From NCBI GenBank assembly GCA_037127315.1, contig JBBBDQ010000913.1, positions 7,362,501 through 7,426,500 on the forward strand: 64,000 nt of DNA. The letters are read 5' to 3'. Position 1 is the first letter of the stretch, and each line of letters begins with the position of its first letter. Position numbers and translations under genes: made by a program. Of this stretch, positions 51,223 through 62,514 are shown piece by piece. The notes beneath the pieces were generated by a model. That model ran no database searches. It was given only the letters and a program-made list of their open reading frames with translations, and had not been told where the DNA came from. The DNA comes from Ascarosepion bandense (taxonomy: Eukaryota > Mollusca > Cephalopoda > Sepiida > Sepiidae).

Positions 51223-51454
51223 TAGTTAACTAGAATAGCGGTCATGAAAGTAGGTTACTTAAGTACGGCTTTCACATTCTCTTTTCCGTTAATTATTAGG
51301 ACGTGTTAAAGACAAATCATTTTTGTCCTGATAGCTACCGATCGGACAAATCTTCGAGACATTTGTTTATCCCACGGCCGACATTTGATCACAGTTTGCC
51401 AATAACTTTACGCAAAATTGAAACCCTCGTTCAATTATTTTTATCTTTTCCACC
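51223..51454. other. No gene recognised
   Basis: Unassigned DNA between a SINE and LINE tails. Confidence 0.3.
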
Positions 51455-51690
51455 CAAAGTAAGGCAATAAAGCCACTAAGATGCAAGCGTGAATGGATCT
51501 GAGAAGAAGATAAAAGAGCTTTCTACACCAGCCAGTATGTCTTTACCGTTCTCTCTACCTTTGCAGCTGTCATCACACCTGTATTTCCATCCTTAACGTG
51601 TTCGTCTTTCTCTTTAATCTTTTTACTCTTATGTAGCTCCCTGCACATCAGTGGCGTTACCGCCTTGCTTGGGGTGATACGATTAAAAAA
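51455..51690. mobile_element. Two LINE 3' tails in opposite orientation
   Basis: 51458-51520 (aagtaaggcaataaagccac taagatgc) is a diverged 3' tail on the minus strand. 51540-51688 is a plus-strand tail ending cagtggcgttaccgccttgc ttggggtgatacgatt and A9. Confidence 0.7.
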
Positions 51691-51904
51691 AAAGGAAGTA
51701 GCAAAAGATTTTACAATTTTTACATAAAGTTTTTAAAATAATATTTGTTTGTGAATAATTCCTGAAAGTGTCATTAAAATTATCAAAAAATATAATTTAA
51801 TAAATTTTAAAAAAATCTTTTGGTCGTTTATCTTAATAATAACATAATTAAAAATGTGAATGCCTTTAAAAGCATATTTTTCTTGATTTTGATAAGAGTG
51901 GTCA

Positions 51905-52170
51905 TTTTTTAAAATGATTTTACCGCAGCAAGGCAATAAAACCACTAAGAGGCGGGGGGGGGGTAAAAATCTTAGAGAATATGAGAAAAACACTTTTAAG
52001 GAAAGTGAGCAATAAAAGAAAAGGAATTAAGAAGACAGATGATAACGATTGGCATTACATTTAAATTTTTGGTGATCAAATTTGATTGGAAAGCAAGAAG
52101 TCGGAAGAGAGTTCAGTGCGAGAGAAGAAACTGTTTGCATAGAAGTTACGGTTACATTCAACAATTTCAA
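51905..52170 (-). pseudogene. Jockey/CR1-like LINE 3' fragment, minus strand
   Basis: Minus strand: ALNSLPTSCFPIKFDHQKFK, CNANRYHLSS, then a 3' UTR and a tail at 51920-51955 (cgcagcaaggcaataaaacc). A G10 run at 51954-51963 interrupts the tail. Confidence 0.7.
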
Positions 52171-52212
52171 TTGTAAAATGATGATATAGTCAACTCGGTT
52201 AATAAGAGGGAA

Positions 52213-52508
52213 AATGAAAGCGTGTGTTGTGGTGTAATGAATATCGGCTCGGAATGAGAAATCGGAGAGTCGAGTTCGAATTCTAGTCGAATTCGCTTCA
52301 TTCACTTGTGCACAAATACCCTTGGGAAAGGTACTAATCTATCTCTTCCCCCTTCAGTTATGGGTTAAATAACAGATTAGGTTGGCAACCAGTCTATCGC
52401 AGAAAGTAATGGAAACCTATTGCAGGAAAATCTTCTACCTAGTCAGTCATGTCTCGAAAGAGACATGGTGGCCCAAGCGTGTATAACGTATTGCAGTTAA
52501 TTGACTTA
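52213..52508 (+). mobile_element. SINE-A copy, plus strand
   Basis: Sense copy from gcgtgtgttgtggtgtaatg through B box gagttcgaattct, body with a short deletion, intact hairpin (catgtctcgaaagagacatg) and diverged 3' end. Confidence 0.9.
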
Positions 52509-53214
52509 CTTCATTGTACTCATTCATCAAAAGGCAACCATCCAAAACTTGTCACTGGAGGCAGAAAGCCCTTTCTGGCCCCCACCAGCTAAAATTTGCC
52601 ATTCAGGAAAGAAAGCCTTTTCTGACCCCTTTCTAGGTTTGCCAAGACGCAGATTTTAATATCGGGCCTTCACACTGGGTACTGACACAATTATACTTAT
52701 TCTGCAAATGTCGAAGGCTACCCAAAACTTCCATCTTTAATGAAAAAACATGTAATGCGCCAGAGTTGGGGGGTCATCAGAGACCAAGCAGATTTGTATT
52801 AATTTTATACTCTGTCTTATCTGAAGATTACAAGACTAATCCTAGCCTTGAAAGCAGATGCGTAAAGAACAAATACCACACTTTCATTTTTGCTATCACA
52901 TATACGAGACTTTTATAACAGTTTCAAATAAAGACTCCTTTTCCTGTTCTTCCTTGCACTTGTACGATGTTTTCATCTCAGTTGACTAAAAATGGACAAG
53001 ACAAAACAAAAACTTTAAAGAACTGCTAAAAACCTAAACGCTATTTTAAAGTGAACATCGCCAGAGAAGAGTATCACTGATAACGGAAGCCCGTTCTTTA
53101 ATTTATTTCCAGATATTTTTTTCTAAAAGCTAAATTATCTTTAAAATAAATACAGCACGTTCGTAACTTTGGAATTATTTTGCCTTCAAATGATATCTTT
53201 GCGAAGTCTTTAAA
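52509..53214. other. No gene recognised
   Basis: 52545-52640 holds two versions of a 55-base unit (agaaagccctttctggcccc / gaaagccttttctgacccct). Otherwise unassigned. Confidence 0.35.
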
Positions 53215-53404
53215 ATGGTTTTGATTTTCAGTTTGGATCTTACTAAACAACATCCTTTGATAAGTATCAAGTTAAAGATTTTTTTCTCAATTTACTTTTT
53301 ACTTATTGGATTGAAACAACGTCTATTTCTCAGATTCTTTCATTTTCATTTCTTTTCTTTCCGTTTTTATGAAAACCAGCAGAATATATATCGTTATTCA
53401 GAAA

Positions 53405-53442
<38 letters not shown>

Positions 53443-53568
53443 GCAGCATCTATAGAGTTCTACTTTTTCTATCGTTTCAGTTTTTCGTTCGTTCGTTCGT
53501 TCGTTCGTTCGTCTCTTCCTTTCTTTTTTCTTTCTAAGTTCCATAAAGATATATACCGATAGTCATTT

Positions 53569-53608
<40 letters not shown>

Positions 53609-53706
53609 TCCTAATTCTGAGTGCATCTGTTTCCTTATTCCTTTTGTTTATTTATTCATTCACTTTATAGCGTTAGTAATTTTCTATAGTGCATTCTTTC
53701 TTTTTT

Positions 53707-53737
<31 letters not shown>

Positions 53738-53993
53738 ATCTTTCTTTTTTTAATTAAAGCTGCATATAAATCTTTATTCATTTTCTTTCTTTCATTTATC
53801 TTTTTTGTTTGTTTGTTTGTTTCTTTCAACAGCAGCTATATCGTTATTCCTTTTCTTTCATTTCTTACTTTTTCCTTCCTTCCTTCCTTCCTTCCTTCCT
53901 TCCTTCCTTCCATCTTAATTCTAGGCGCATTTCCATCACATCCCCCACTTCCATCTGGCCATCTCATTCCCTAGACAGCTACCTGTCTTCCGA

Positions 53994-54059
<66 letters not shown>

Positions 54060-54060
54060 T

Positions 54061-54110
<50 letters not shown>

Positions 54111-54346
54111 TTATCTATTTATTTAAGAAGCATCGTTCAATAAGGTCTCTTACAGGAGTATTCTGATTTGATTCTCTTGTCAGAAAAGTTTTCACTTGAG
54201 ATTTTTCATTCATTTTTATTTCATTCGAAATACTGCGCTTATATCGTTATTCAGTTTCTTTCTTTCTCTCGTTCTTTCTTCCAGTAGCATCTATAGATTA
54301 TTCAATTTCTTTCTTTCTTTCAGTAGCGTTTATTGCTTACTTAATT

Positions 54347-54386
<40 letters not shown>

Positions 54387-54396
54387 TCCGTATTTA
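53215..54396. repeat. (CTTT)n composite satellite, block 1
   Basis: Repeated runs of TTTC/CTTT (and TTCG at 53487-53512, TTCC at 53873-53910) separated by short words like cagcagcatctatat and cgttattcattttctttc at irregular 70-150-base spacing. A (CA)n(TA)n tract lies at 53996-54104. Long Phe/Ser-rich frames are repeat translations. Confidence 0.9.
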
Positions 54397-54640
54397 CTAG
54401 CCTTCCCACGCAAGGCCAGATGTGACACATGGTCATTTTATAGTGGGTATTCCCGGCCATATAGCCGGGCCAAAAAATGTCTGTCTATTTTTCCCCAGTC
54501 GTGGTTCTACCCTTCGGCGGAACCACGACTGGGTTTGTGCCCTCTGCCCGGAAGCAGAGAGCGCCCTCCATCCGAAGGCAGAGAACTGACAGTGTCATAG
54601 AGCAGTCAGGCGAATGCCTAAGACCTTTAAGTAGCATATA
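54397..54640. mobile_element. Repeat D insertion with 14-bp-arm hairpin
   Basis: A GC-richer island in the satellite. 54494-54507 (cccagtcgtggttc) pairs perfectly with 54520-54533; the loop holds tacccttcggcg. It then reads gtgccctctgcccggaagca gagag. A diverged copy lies at 28850-28935, where the hairpin is partly lost. Class unknown. Confidence 0.6.
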
Positions 54641-55080
54641 TATCCTTATTTAAAAAACTTTCTTTCATTTTTTCCTACTTCCTTAATTCTAGCTGCATCT
54701 ATATCATTATTGTTTCTTTCTTTCTTTTTCTTTCTTTCTTTATTACAGAAGCATCTATATAGTTATTCATTTTCTTTTGTTTTTCTTTCTTTCTTTCTTT
54801 CTTTCTTTTTAGCGGGATCTATATTGTTATTCAGTTTCTTCGCTTCTTTTTGTTTGCTTGTTTCTTTCTTTCTTTCTTTCTTACAGTAGCATCTATATCA
54901 TTATTATTTTTCTTTCTGTATTTTTCCAGTCTTTCTTTCTTTTTACCTTCTTTCTTATTTCCACCTGCATCTTCTTCGTTATTCCGTTTCTTTCTTTCTT
55001 TGTTTTTTTGTTCTTTATTAATTCCACTGACATCTATATAACTTCTTTCTTTTTTCTTTCTTTATTTCATCAGTATCTCG
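54641..55080. repeat. (CTTT)n composite satellite, block 2
   Basis: Same unit structure as block 1, with agcatctatatcattatt spacers. Confidence 0.9.
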
Positions 55081-55224
55081 AGGATCCGATCAGTAAATTG
55101 TCGCCATTTTATATTCTTAATTTTTCAGATTCGTTTTTTTTGTTTTTGATTTTGTCGATTGCACAGTATGGTAGGGTCAGTTGAACGCCGTGAAAAAAAG
55201 CACTATGATGCAATTTAGTCTCAC

Positions 55225-55625
55225 ATAAGCCCAGACTCAACTGCCTTGAAGCCATAGTGCTGCACTGGATCAAGAGGGTGGCTGCCGAAGGACCCTATGA
55301 GTGACGGTAGGTCTCTGCGCCATGCTACACAACCAGGAGAACCCAGTCATGTTTGTTAGATAATCTGTGCAATCACATCATCCCTTAAATCTTGCCACCT
55401 AATTCCCCAGACTGAAACCTTCTTGATTATTATGTGTAGGGTGCAGTTGAGTGAGGGACCAACAAAACTCTTTGTATTATCAATGATAAACTGAAGGCAA
55501 GGATTATGACAGCATTCACCAACTTAAACAAGGAGACTACCAAGAAAAGTTGCAGGAGATTCCAAAGTTGTCTGGCGGCCTTGGTTGAAGCGAATGACGA
55601 TTGTACTGAACACATTTACTCTTTA
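55225..55625 (+). pseudogene. Mariner-like (maT-type DD37D) transposase relic
   Basis: One frame with five stops: LEAIVLHWIKRVAAEGPYE, VSAPCYTTRRTQSCLLDNLC, NHIIP, LPPNSPD, NLLDYYV, GAVE, GTNKTLCIINDKLKARIMTA, FTNLNKETTKKSCRRFQSCL, AALVEANDDC. The second catalytic Asp (expected D-S-A-P-C-H) is Val; 37 residues further is Asp in NLLDYY. Most Trp positions are stops (TGA/TAG). About 135 codons of the C-terminal half. It lies within the CTTT satellite. Confidence 0.82.
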
Positions 55626-55720
55626 ATATTTACAATATTTGTGTATAATTTTAGTAAACATATCTGTTAAGACTAGAGGTCTGTGTTACTTTAATTTTTC
55701 GCAATTTATTCAACGCACCT

Positions 55721-55722
<2 letters not shown>

Positions 55723-55752
<30 letters not shown>
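55723..55752. repeat. (TA)n microsatellite
   Basis: TA run after the transposase relic's 3' flank. Confidence 0.95.
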
Positions 55753-55758
<6 letters not shown>

Positions 55759-55892
55759 TTACATTAATCCGAAACGGAAAGGTAGGAACGTAAATTCCAA
55801 GAACCTGATCCTAATTAATATTAAAATTAAGAATTTTAATATTAGAAAATGATACAGGAGGAGAGCTCAATGTAATTAAAATTACAGAGCCA

Positions 55893-56022
55893 ATATAAAT
55901 TAAAATAAATTTTCAAAATTCAAAAATGTTGAATGAACATTCCCCTAAGAGAGATTTCACACCTCCTCAGCAACAGTTTGAAATGTTCATTCAACATTTT
56001 TGAATTTTGAAAATTTATTTTA

Positions 56023-56071
<49 letters not shown>
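55893..56071. repeat. 49-bp perfect inverted repeat running into (TA)n
   Basis: 55893-55941 and 55982-56030 are exact reverse complements, with a 40-base loop (cccctaagagagatttcaca and onward). The right arm continues straight into a TA run to 56071. A second small palindrome, around taaaattaagaattttaata, lies at 55817-55845. Confidence 0.95.
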
Positions 56072-56073
<2 letters not shown>

Positions 56074-56380
56074 GCATCTACTCAAATATGGTTTTTCTTT
56101 AAAAGCCGTTTCAGCAATAAAATAAGATATATATCTCATGTTTAATCATTTATTTAATAAAGAAATCTTTCAATAATAATGTATCTCTCAGGAATGTTCT
56201 CAGTTCATTCTCTTGTTAGAAAAATTTACTCTCCAACAGTTTCATTATGTTAATTTAGTGTGCAGCTCAAGTTACAAGGTTAATACATAGAAGAGATTGT
56301 TTGGATCTTTCTTTCTTTACACATATATGGCTTTTCCTTTAAAATTGAGATTTTTCATCGTGAGATATTTTTTATTTCAT
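56072..56380. other. No gene recognised
   Basis: AT-rich; shares words (tctcaggaatgttctcagttc) with 54140-54180, so probably part of the surrounding repeat. Confidence 0.4.
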
Positions 56381-56839
56381 TTGCAATACTGCATTTATAT
56401 CATAATTCAGTTTCTTTATTTCTTTCTTTTGTTGTTGAGTACAACATAGAAGATTGTGCGTTGTTTGTAAGTACAAATGTCGGTCCCTTAGGTTCGACGT
56501 ACTGGTGGGAACTTTGTATTATCACGTAGTAACTTTGTATTATCACGTAGTAACGCCAGGTCGCTGACTCGTATTTTCTCCCTGACTACTCGCTACACTG
56601 TTACTTATATTAAGAGGGAGAGTCCACTATCACTAGACAGGTAAGTTCACCATAATACTTTATTTCTTAATTCTAGCAAAATCTCTATCGTTATTGATCT
56701 TTATTTATTTATTTATTTATTTATTTCAGCAGCATCTATATCTAATTCATTTTCTTTCTTTCTCTCTTTCTTTTCTTTTCTTTCTTTCTTTCTTTCTCAT
56801 TAAATTCTTCCAAATTTTAGGCTCCTTCCTTATTTTTAA
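56381..56839. repeat. Satellite-type sequence and a 200-bp unassigned island
   Basis: 56440-56650 is a non-satellite island with a perfect tandem duplication of aactttgtattatcacgtag (56509-56551). The rest is TTTC/TTTA-rich. Confidence 0.6.
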
Positions 56840-57330
56840 ACCTTAGGCAAGGTATTAAGAAAAAGAAACATTAAATAAAGAGAACAATAAAATGAGAATG
56901 GAAAAGACTATGATTGTCATTGCATATAAAATTTTGATGATCAATCTTGACCGGAAAGCAAAAAGCTGGAGGATATTTTCAAACGCGAGAAGTGCGAAAG
57001 AACAACCTGTTTGCATAGAACAGTTATTTTTGGCCAACATCATTCAATTGAACTTTTGTACTGCACTCAAATTCATAATCTCTAAATACCATAGAGTGGC
57101 GCTCATCAGAACAATGACCATGACAAAATTTGTTGAAAATATTCAAGGAAGCTACGTTACAGAGGCGAGAAAGTGACTGAAGCCAAGTCATTATCAATAA
57201 CATTACAGAGTATTCTTATGATTTTGTAAAGTACATACAGATAAATATCAGGAGGCCCAGACTAAATCTGACAGCAATATTCATGGACGAATGGCAGACA
57301 TATGAATATATAAGATACATTCTGAAGAGA
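56840..57330 (-). pseudogene. Old Jockey/CR1-like LINE relic
   Basis: Minus strand aligns with the LINE C-terminus: SLSRLCNVASLNIFNKFCHG, HCSDE, and further down the segment matching 52040-52150 (tgatcaa..ttgac.ggaaagcaa). Many changes; the plus-strand frame of 94 codons is not the coding one. Confidence 0.6.
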
Positions 57331-57359
57331 GAAATTGTCTAACTCGACACAGCGAAACT

Positions 57360-57392
57360 ACTCTCTCTCTCTTTCCAGTGGCATCTATATCG

Positions 57393-57427
<35 letters not shown>

Positions 57428-57453
57428 AATTCCGGTAGCATCTGTATTACTAT

Positions 57454-57497
<44 letters not shown>

Positions 57498-57610
57498 TTG
57501 TATCTATATCACTATTTTTCTGTCATTATTTCTTTCTTTCTTAATTTCAGCCACACCCATAATGTATTCATTTTAATTCTTTCTTTCTTCCCTTATTATT
57601 AAATTGTTCC
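57360..57610. repeat. (CTTT)n composite satellite, block 3
   Basis: CTTT runs at 57395-57427 and 57455-57499 with the tagcatctgtattactatt spacer. Confidence 0.9.
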
Positions 57611-58108
57611 AACTTTTATATTTCTTTCTCATTTTTAAAGCCGAAGTAAGGCATCTGAATGAATATAAGAAAAGAAAACATTAAATAAAGAGAAAAATAA
57701 AAGAATAAGAAAGAATCTCTTTCAGTGAGTATCATCCTTTATTCTTTCTTTCTTTCTTTCTCATTAGATAACAGGGTCTTTCTTGTCACCAATTTGATTT
57801 GAAATAACAAAGAGAGCATTTCTACTTTAACCCAAATTACAGAAGAAAGCCATAAAGCCTTTAATGATTATGAAATAAAAAACCTTATTACTTGCATTAC
57901 TAAGAGATAGGAACTTGCTGAATTCATTTTCCGTATTATTGCCTGAATGTATTACACCATAAATTAATAAATGAAGGTGACAATGTTGTATGTCAGCTGT
58001 TGTATAATGAACAAATAGTGATAAAAAAGATGATGTTTTTAGTCAACAATATATACAATAACCTAACTACATTCCTAATTACACATTATTTAGTTAATAG
58101 AAACTTAT
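57611..58108. other. No gene recognised
   Basis: AT-rich with one more CTTT run at 57742-57760; 57640-57660 is a possible minus-strand LINE tail (ccgaagtaaggcatctgaat). Confidence 0.3.
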
Positions 58109-58120
58109 ATGCAGTATAAT

Positions 58121-58446
58121 CAGTCAGTTAGTTAAGTGCCATGCATAATACACGCTTGGGCGATCATGTCTCGAAAGAGACATGACTGACTGGGCAGAAG
58201 ATTTTCCAGCAGTAAGTTGCCATTATTTTATGCGGTAGACTGGTTGCTAACCAAAGCTAGAGAATCCAAACTGTTCTGCTATTTAACCCATAGCTTGAGG
58301 GAGAAGCAATGTATTCATACCTTTCCGAAGGGTATTTGTGCGTAAGTGAATACAACAAATTTAAACTGGATTTCGAACTGGAATTCGAACTCGGTTCTCC
58401 GATCTTCCATTCCGATCCGATATTCCCTGCACCAGAACGCACATCC
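58121..58446 (-). mobile_element. SINE-A copy with target duplication
   Basis: Full-length minus-strand copy, longer than average because of a small duplication near the B box (aactggatttcgaactggaa). Flanked by atgcagtataat (58109-58120) and atgcggtataat (58447-58458), a 12-base target duplication with one change. Confidence 0.93.
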
Positions 58447-58458
58447 ATGCGGTATAAT

Positions 58459-59399
58459 ACTGTCTTGACTTAAGGATTCCTTAAAAAAACTGGACAAGAT
58501 TAATTACAAAACAAGAAGATCAACAAGACATTTACTTCTGGCCTGTTTAATACAGATTTTTCAATAATTGATATCTTGGTGCAATAGTAACCACTGTATC
58601 TATTTATTTAATAATTTTACTTATTTTTCGATAATTGTGTTCTCGGTGCAATAGTAAAAACTGTATTTTTATTTACTTATTTTTGTAATCCGATGTTCAA
58701 TGTGTTATAGAAATGCCCAGGTGCTACGTATAAGATACTGCAGTGGGCAACTGTTTCTTGGGTCTGAGTACCTCTTAATATTTCTTCAGTTGTGTTCTGC
58801 ACAGCGAGACACAAATGAGTTGCGCTTTATACAAAGCCAGGGATACAACAGAGATTAAATGCAGTTTATCAGCTCGGGTGCAGATACTACACTTTTATCC
58901 CAGTCAAAGGGCCATGAATGTGATAAACCCGACTTTTTTCAGATTCAGTGTATCAATCGATGAGACTCACGTAAGGCAATCACAAACAACCCAGTTACTA
59001 TAAATTGAATAACATCGTCTGTTGAATTGTTTTAAAATGATTATTACGAGAAGCGTTCGTAAGGAGGGGATTTGTCTAGTTTAGTTAAATGTAACGTACA
59101 TTATTTCAAAATAGTTTCTGATAAAAGGCAGTTACTTTCTGAATACATCCATCTTGGGGACTGGCACAAGGGAATCACAAACAAAAAACTGTTCCAAAAT
59201 AATAGAAAACACATCATTTGAGAATTTTCAGCTTCATTAACAGCAAAAATGAATATCACATGTAACTCGCAGAAAAAATTACGGCATAAAATGTTACCAT
59301 TTTACACTACTTCAAATAAAAGGTTAGAAGGAATACCTCACAGCAATACTTGAAAGAGCAATAACAGCTACTGGAGTTAAGAAATGTTTTGTCTTGAAA
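58459..59399. other. No gene recognised
   Basis: AT-rich. gtaatagtaaaaactgtat-like words at 58585 and 58650 form a weak 80-base duplication. A 62-codon frame at 58815-59003 shows no known domain. Confidence 0.3.
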
Positions 59400-59940
59400 A
59401 ATTGTTTTAAGATTTTATAAATTTCAACCGACATTAGTACATACATCTAAGACAATTTTATAAATTTCAAAGTTTTAATAATTCTAAATTTCAAAGTTTT
59501 AATAAAATTCAACCCATTATACTATAAGCTATTAGGTCAATGAATGTTTTATAAATTTCAAAGTTTTAATTTTTTTAATTTCAAATTTTGATAAATTTCA
59601 ACCGACAGTATTAAAAGCAACCCAGTAAAGTTTATAAATTTAAATGTTGTAATGATTTATTTCAATCTTTTAATAAATTTTAAACGACAGATTTACATGT
59701 TGCTTGGTCTATGATTTTTTTATAAATCTGAAAGCTTTAATACGATACAACCTACCATAGTAATAGCTGTCACGTCAATAAATGTTTTATAAATTTCATA
59801 GTTGTAATAATTTTAAATTTCAAAGTTTTAATAAATTTCTACCGACAGCAATACAAGCTGTTTCAATGAATGTTTTATAAATTTCAAAGTTTTAATACAT
59901 TTCAATAGACATTATTGAAAGCTGCTCGGTCAAAAAAGGT
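59400..59940. repeat. Degenerate AT-rich minisatellite, ~100-bp unit
   Basis: ttataaatttcaaagtttta occurs repeatedly (59459, 59550, 59876 and variants), together with aaatttcaaccgaca and tcaatgaatgttttataaat, in five or six diverged units. Confidence 0.8.
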
Positions 59941-60334
59941 TTCTTAATAGGAAAACAGCTCATATTACAATGACCATTATCATTAATATAATAAAAGTGA
60001 AATTATATTTTAGAAGATAATATTTTTTCGATGGGTTCATATTTCATCTACTGTATAGCTTATACTAACCCAAAAGCTTGAATAGGTTATATCAATGTAG
60101 GCTCCCCGGGCATATGCATTGCTTTCTTCTAACTATTTTGCCCTCTATCTGTCCAGTAGATATCGAATTTTTCAATTACTTCTTCCTCATTATGTTCCCC
60201 CAGAAACGTCAATGTTTAGATTTTTTTAGGTTTTATTGAAATTTTAATTATGGTTTTTTAAAACCATGACATTACCAAGTAATGAAAGTAGTTAAAATAA
60301 TATCGGTGTCAAGGGAAAATCCATTCATTTGACA
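59941..60334. other. Unassigned, possible LINE trace
   Basis: 60130-60210 (ccctctatctgtccagtaga, cctcattatgttcccccaga) resembles the minus-strand RTE-like LINE segment in diverged form. The rest is AT-rich. Confidence 0.4.
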
Positions 60335-60814
60335 CTGCCTTCTGATATGTTCAACTCCTCTCCTATCTCACACAACTTCAATTTAAGATCGGCCAAAACA
60401 AGGAGTTTGGGGATTTTTTGGTGTTTTCTGGGATAACTGCCGATTTTAGGCGACTTGACCTTTCAGCATCATTTGTGTCTATACGACCGAGTTTAAAGTC
60501 AGCATACCACCTTTTAACAGAGCAGAATCCGAATAACACTCATCAAACCATTACTTAGCTTGAATAGCATTTTTCCCCATCAGAAAGCAATGCTTTATTA
60601 ACACACGAAATTCAAATTTTCCATTGTTTTGAAAATTTGCAACAGTTGCCTCACTCGAATAATTGTAATTTCTAAACTAATAATCCGATTGGACCCAAAT
60701 TTTGCCACGTGCCATTTGAAAGTTTGTACTTCATAAAAATCATGCGGAAATTTTATTAGTGGCGCCATCTATATGTCAGCTCCGGGGCTTATTGTGTGAT
60801 GTGTAAAGTGACTC
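60335..60814 (-). pseudogene. Mariner transposase, N-terminal half with 5' terminal repeat
   Basis: Minus strand from Met at 60624: MENLNFRVLIKHCFLMGKNA, then a stop, WFDECYSDSA, and in a shifted frame KGGMLTLNSVV / ADFKLGRIDTNDAERSSR-type, EDLKLKLCEIGEELNISEGS, ending near 60335. This is the mariner HTH region. The outer end 60784-60814 (read on minus: ttacacatcacacaataagc) matches the terminal repeat at 61957-61987. Confidence 0.82.
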
Positions 60815-60844
60815 ACTGATTCTCTATCTCCCTTGCACTCAATA

Positions 60845-61010
60845 TACTATGTGAAGGTGTACTTTTCTAAGCTTTCTTTCCACATTATGTGTTCAAGGAT
60901 TTCAGTTGACTCTTCCTGATATAGCATAAGCTTTCTTTTTGCTGACATTTTCTTCCTTGCTTTATCAATGGAATCTCAGTATCCTTCTGAAGAACCACAT
61001 ACTCCTGGTG
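60845..61010 (-). mobile_element. RTE-like LINE trace between the mariner halves
   Basis: gaaggtgtacttttctaagc, ttcagttgactcttcctgat and tatccttctgaagaaccaca correspond, with changes, to the minus-strand LINE segment seen at 6620-6790. Confidence 0.55.
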
Positions 61011-61374
61011 ATTATTCAACATCCACTGCGATCGCAGCGATCGAAACATTGGCATAAAACCAACAAAGATGAAGATATAAATTCGAATGTAAATAAGTTA
61101 AGTAAAATAGCCACACCCTGAACGTCAACGCTGATGTTGATTTGGGGTGCAATACGTTCATGACCGTGAGTAAAAGATTTTCTGATTTTCAAAATCCTCG
61201 GTCATCTTGGGATAAAGGAACCCTTTTACCAGCACGTGAATGTACTGGCAATTTAACCGGTGGCCCATGATGAGAAGATGATAAATGGAAAATATGATAT
61301 ACAAATCTATATATAAAACAAATAGTGGATATCAAATTTCAGTAAATTTTGCATGAAAATTTGTCAATGATAAA

Positions 61375-61987
61375 GCTGTATTCCAAGTGGGTGAGTCAAA
61401 CTGGCAGTTAGCTGAGTGGACAGCAGCAGATGAAACCCGTCCAAAGCGACCAAAGATGCAAACATCAGCAGGCAAGGTTTTGGCCTCCGTATTTTGGAAT
61501 GCGCAAGGTATTTTGTTCGTCGATTACCTTAAGAAAGGAAGAACTAACAATAGCAACTTTTGTATAGCATTATTGGTGCGTTTGAATGAAGAAATAGCCA
61601 CAAATGAAGAAAAAGTGATAATTCACCAAGACAATGCACCGTGTCACAAGTTGATCTCAACGATGGCAAAACTACATGAATTGCACTTCGAATTGCTTCT
61701 GCATCCACCCTATTCTCCAGATCTGGCCGCTACCGACTACTGGATGTTTGCAGACCTCAAAAGAATGCCACATGGAAAGAGATTTGGCTCCAATGAAGAG
61801 TTAATATCGGAAACTGAGGCGTATTTTGAGGCCAAAGTCAAATCGTTCTCCAAAAAAGGCATTGAATTGTTAGAAAAGCATTTGAATCAGTGTATCACCC
61901 TAGAAGAAGACTATGTTGATGAATAGTCGAATTTTGCCTAAAAGTTGTTTTATTAGTTCGTCCCGGAATTTATTGAGTGACGTGTTA
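61375..61987 (+). pseudogene. Mariner transposase, C-terminal half with 3' terminal repeat
   Basis: Open frame of 179 codons at 61387-61926: WQLAEWTAADETRPKRPKMQ, SAGKVLASVFWNAQGILFVD, YLKKGRTNNSNF, VIIHQDNAPCHKLIS (second Asp), HPPYSPDLAATDYWMFADLK (third Asp, 34 residues later: DD34D), FGSNEELISETEAYFEAK, ending EEDYVDE. The first catalytic Asp region is absent. The 3' end 61957-61987 (cccggaatttattgagtgac) is the inverted repeat partner of 60784-60814. No frameshift in this half. Confidence 0.9.
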
Positions 61988-62514
61988 CCCTACAATCTTG
62001 TGTTAATGAGCGGGAGGTCTTAGCAAATGTAGAAAAATTGCTAAGAGCCACAAGAAATAGGAGCCATGTTCCTCATAGCGACGTGGCATATAAAAGAAGT
62101 TGTCAGTGTAAACAGAATAGGCTCGGTAGATATAACAAAATTATTAATTTTCTATTGTTTTTCTGGTATCTCATTTTGATACTTGTTTACAACGTGTATT
62201 AAGACGCAATAATCCAAGGTAACATTTTTCTGTAACATCTTTCAGAGATTTCTTTTTAACAAGATATTGGCTGACAAATGATATCGTTAAACGAGCCTTA
62301 AAAAATTGCTAATGGTCACAAGAAAGAAGAAGTTTTGGAGAGCTATGATCTTCCACGTTCAAAAGGGACAGGGCATATAGAAAAAGAAAAAGTCGATCCT
62401 GGCAACCTTCAGTGAATTTAGAACTGAACCCTTTATTTAATCTACGAGAGTAAATTGTTCTTGTTCCGTTGTCCATATGTATGGACAATTCATCTTATTC
62501 TTACTTAGTACTGA
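61988..62514. other. No gene recognised; small shared repeat
   Basis: 62425-62465 (gaactgaaccctttattt, agtaaattgttcttgttcc) matches 35170-35217 inside the large inverted repeat there. 62030-62100 and 62310-62385 share ttgctaagagccacaag-type LINE-tail words. No gene. Confidence 0.4.

Noticed and set aside
53215..55184. Phe/Ser-rich open frames of 98-134 codons
   Set aside because: Direct products of the CTTT satellite; the frame follows the repeat.
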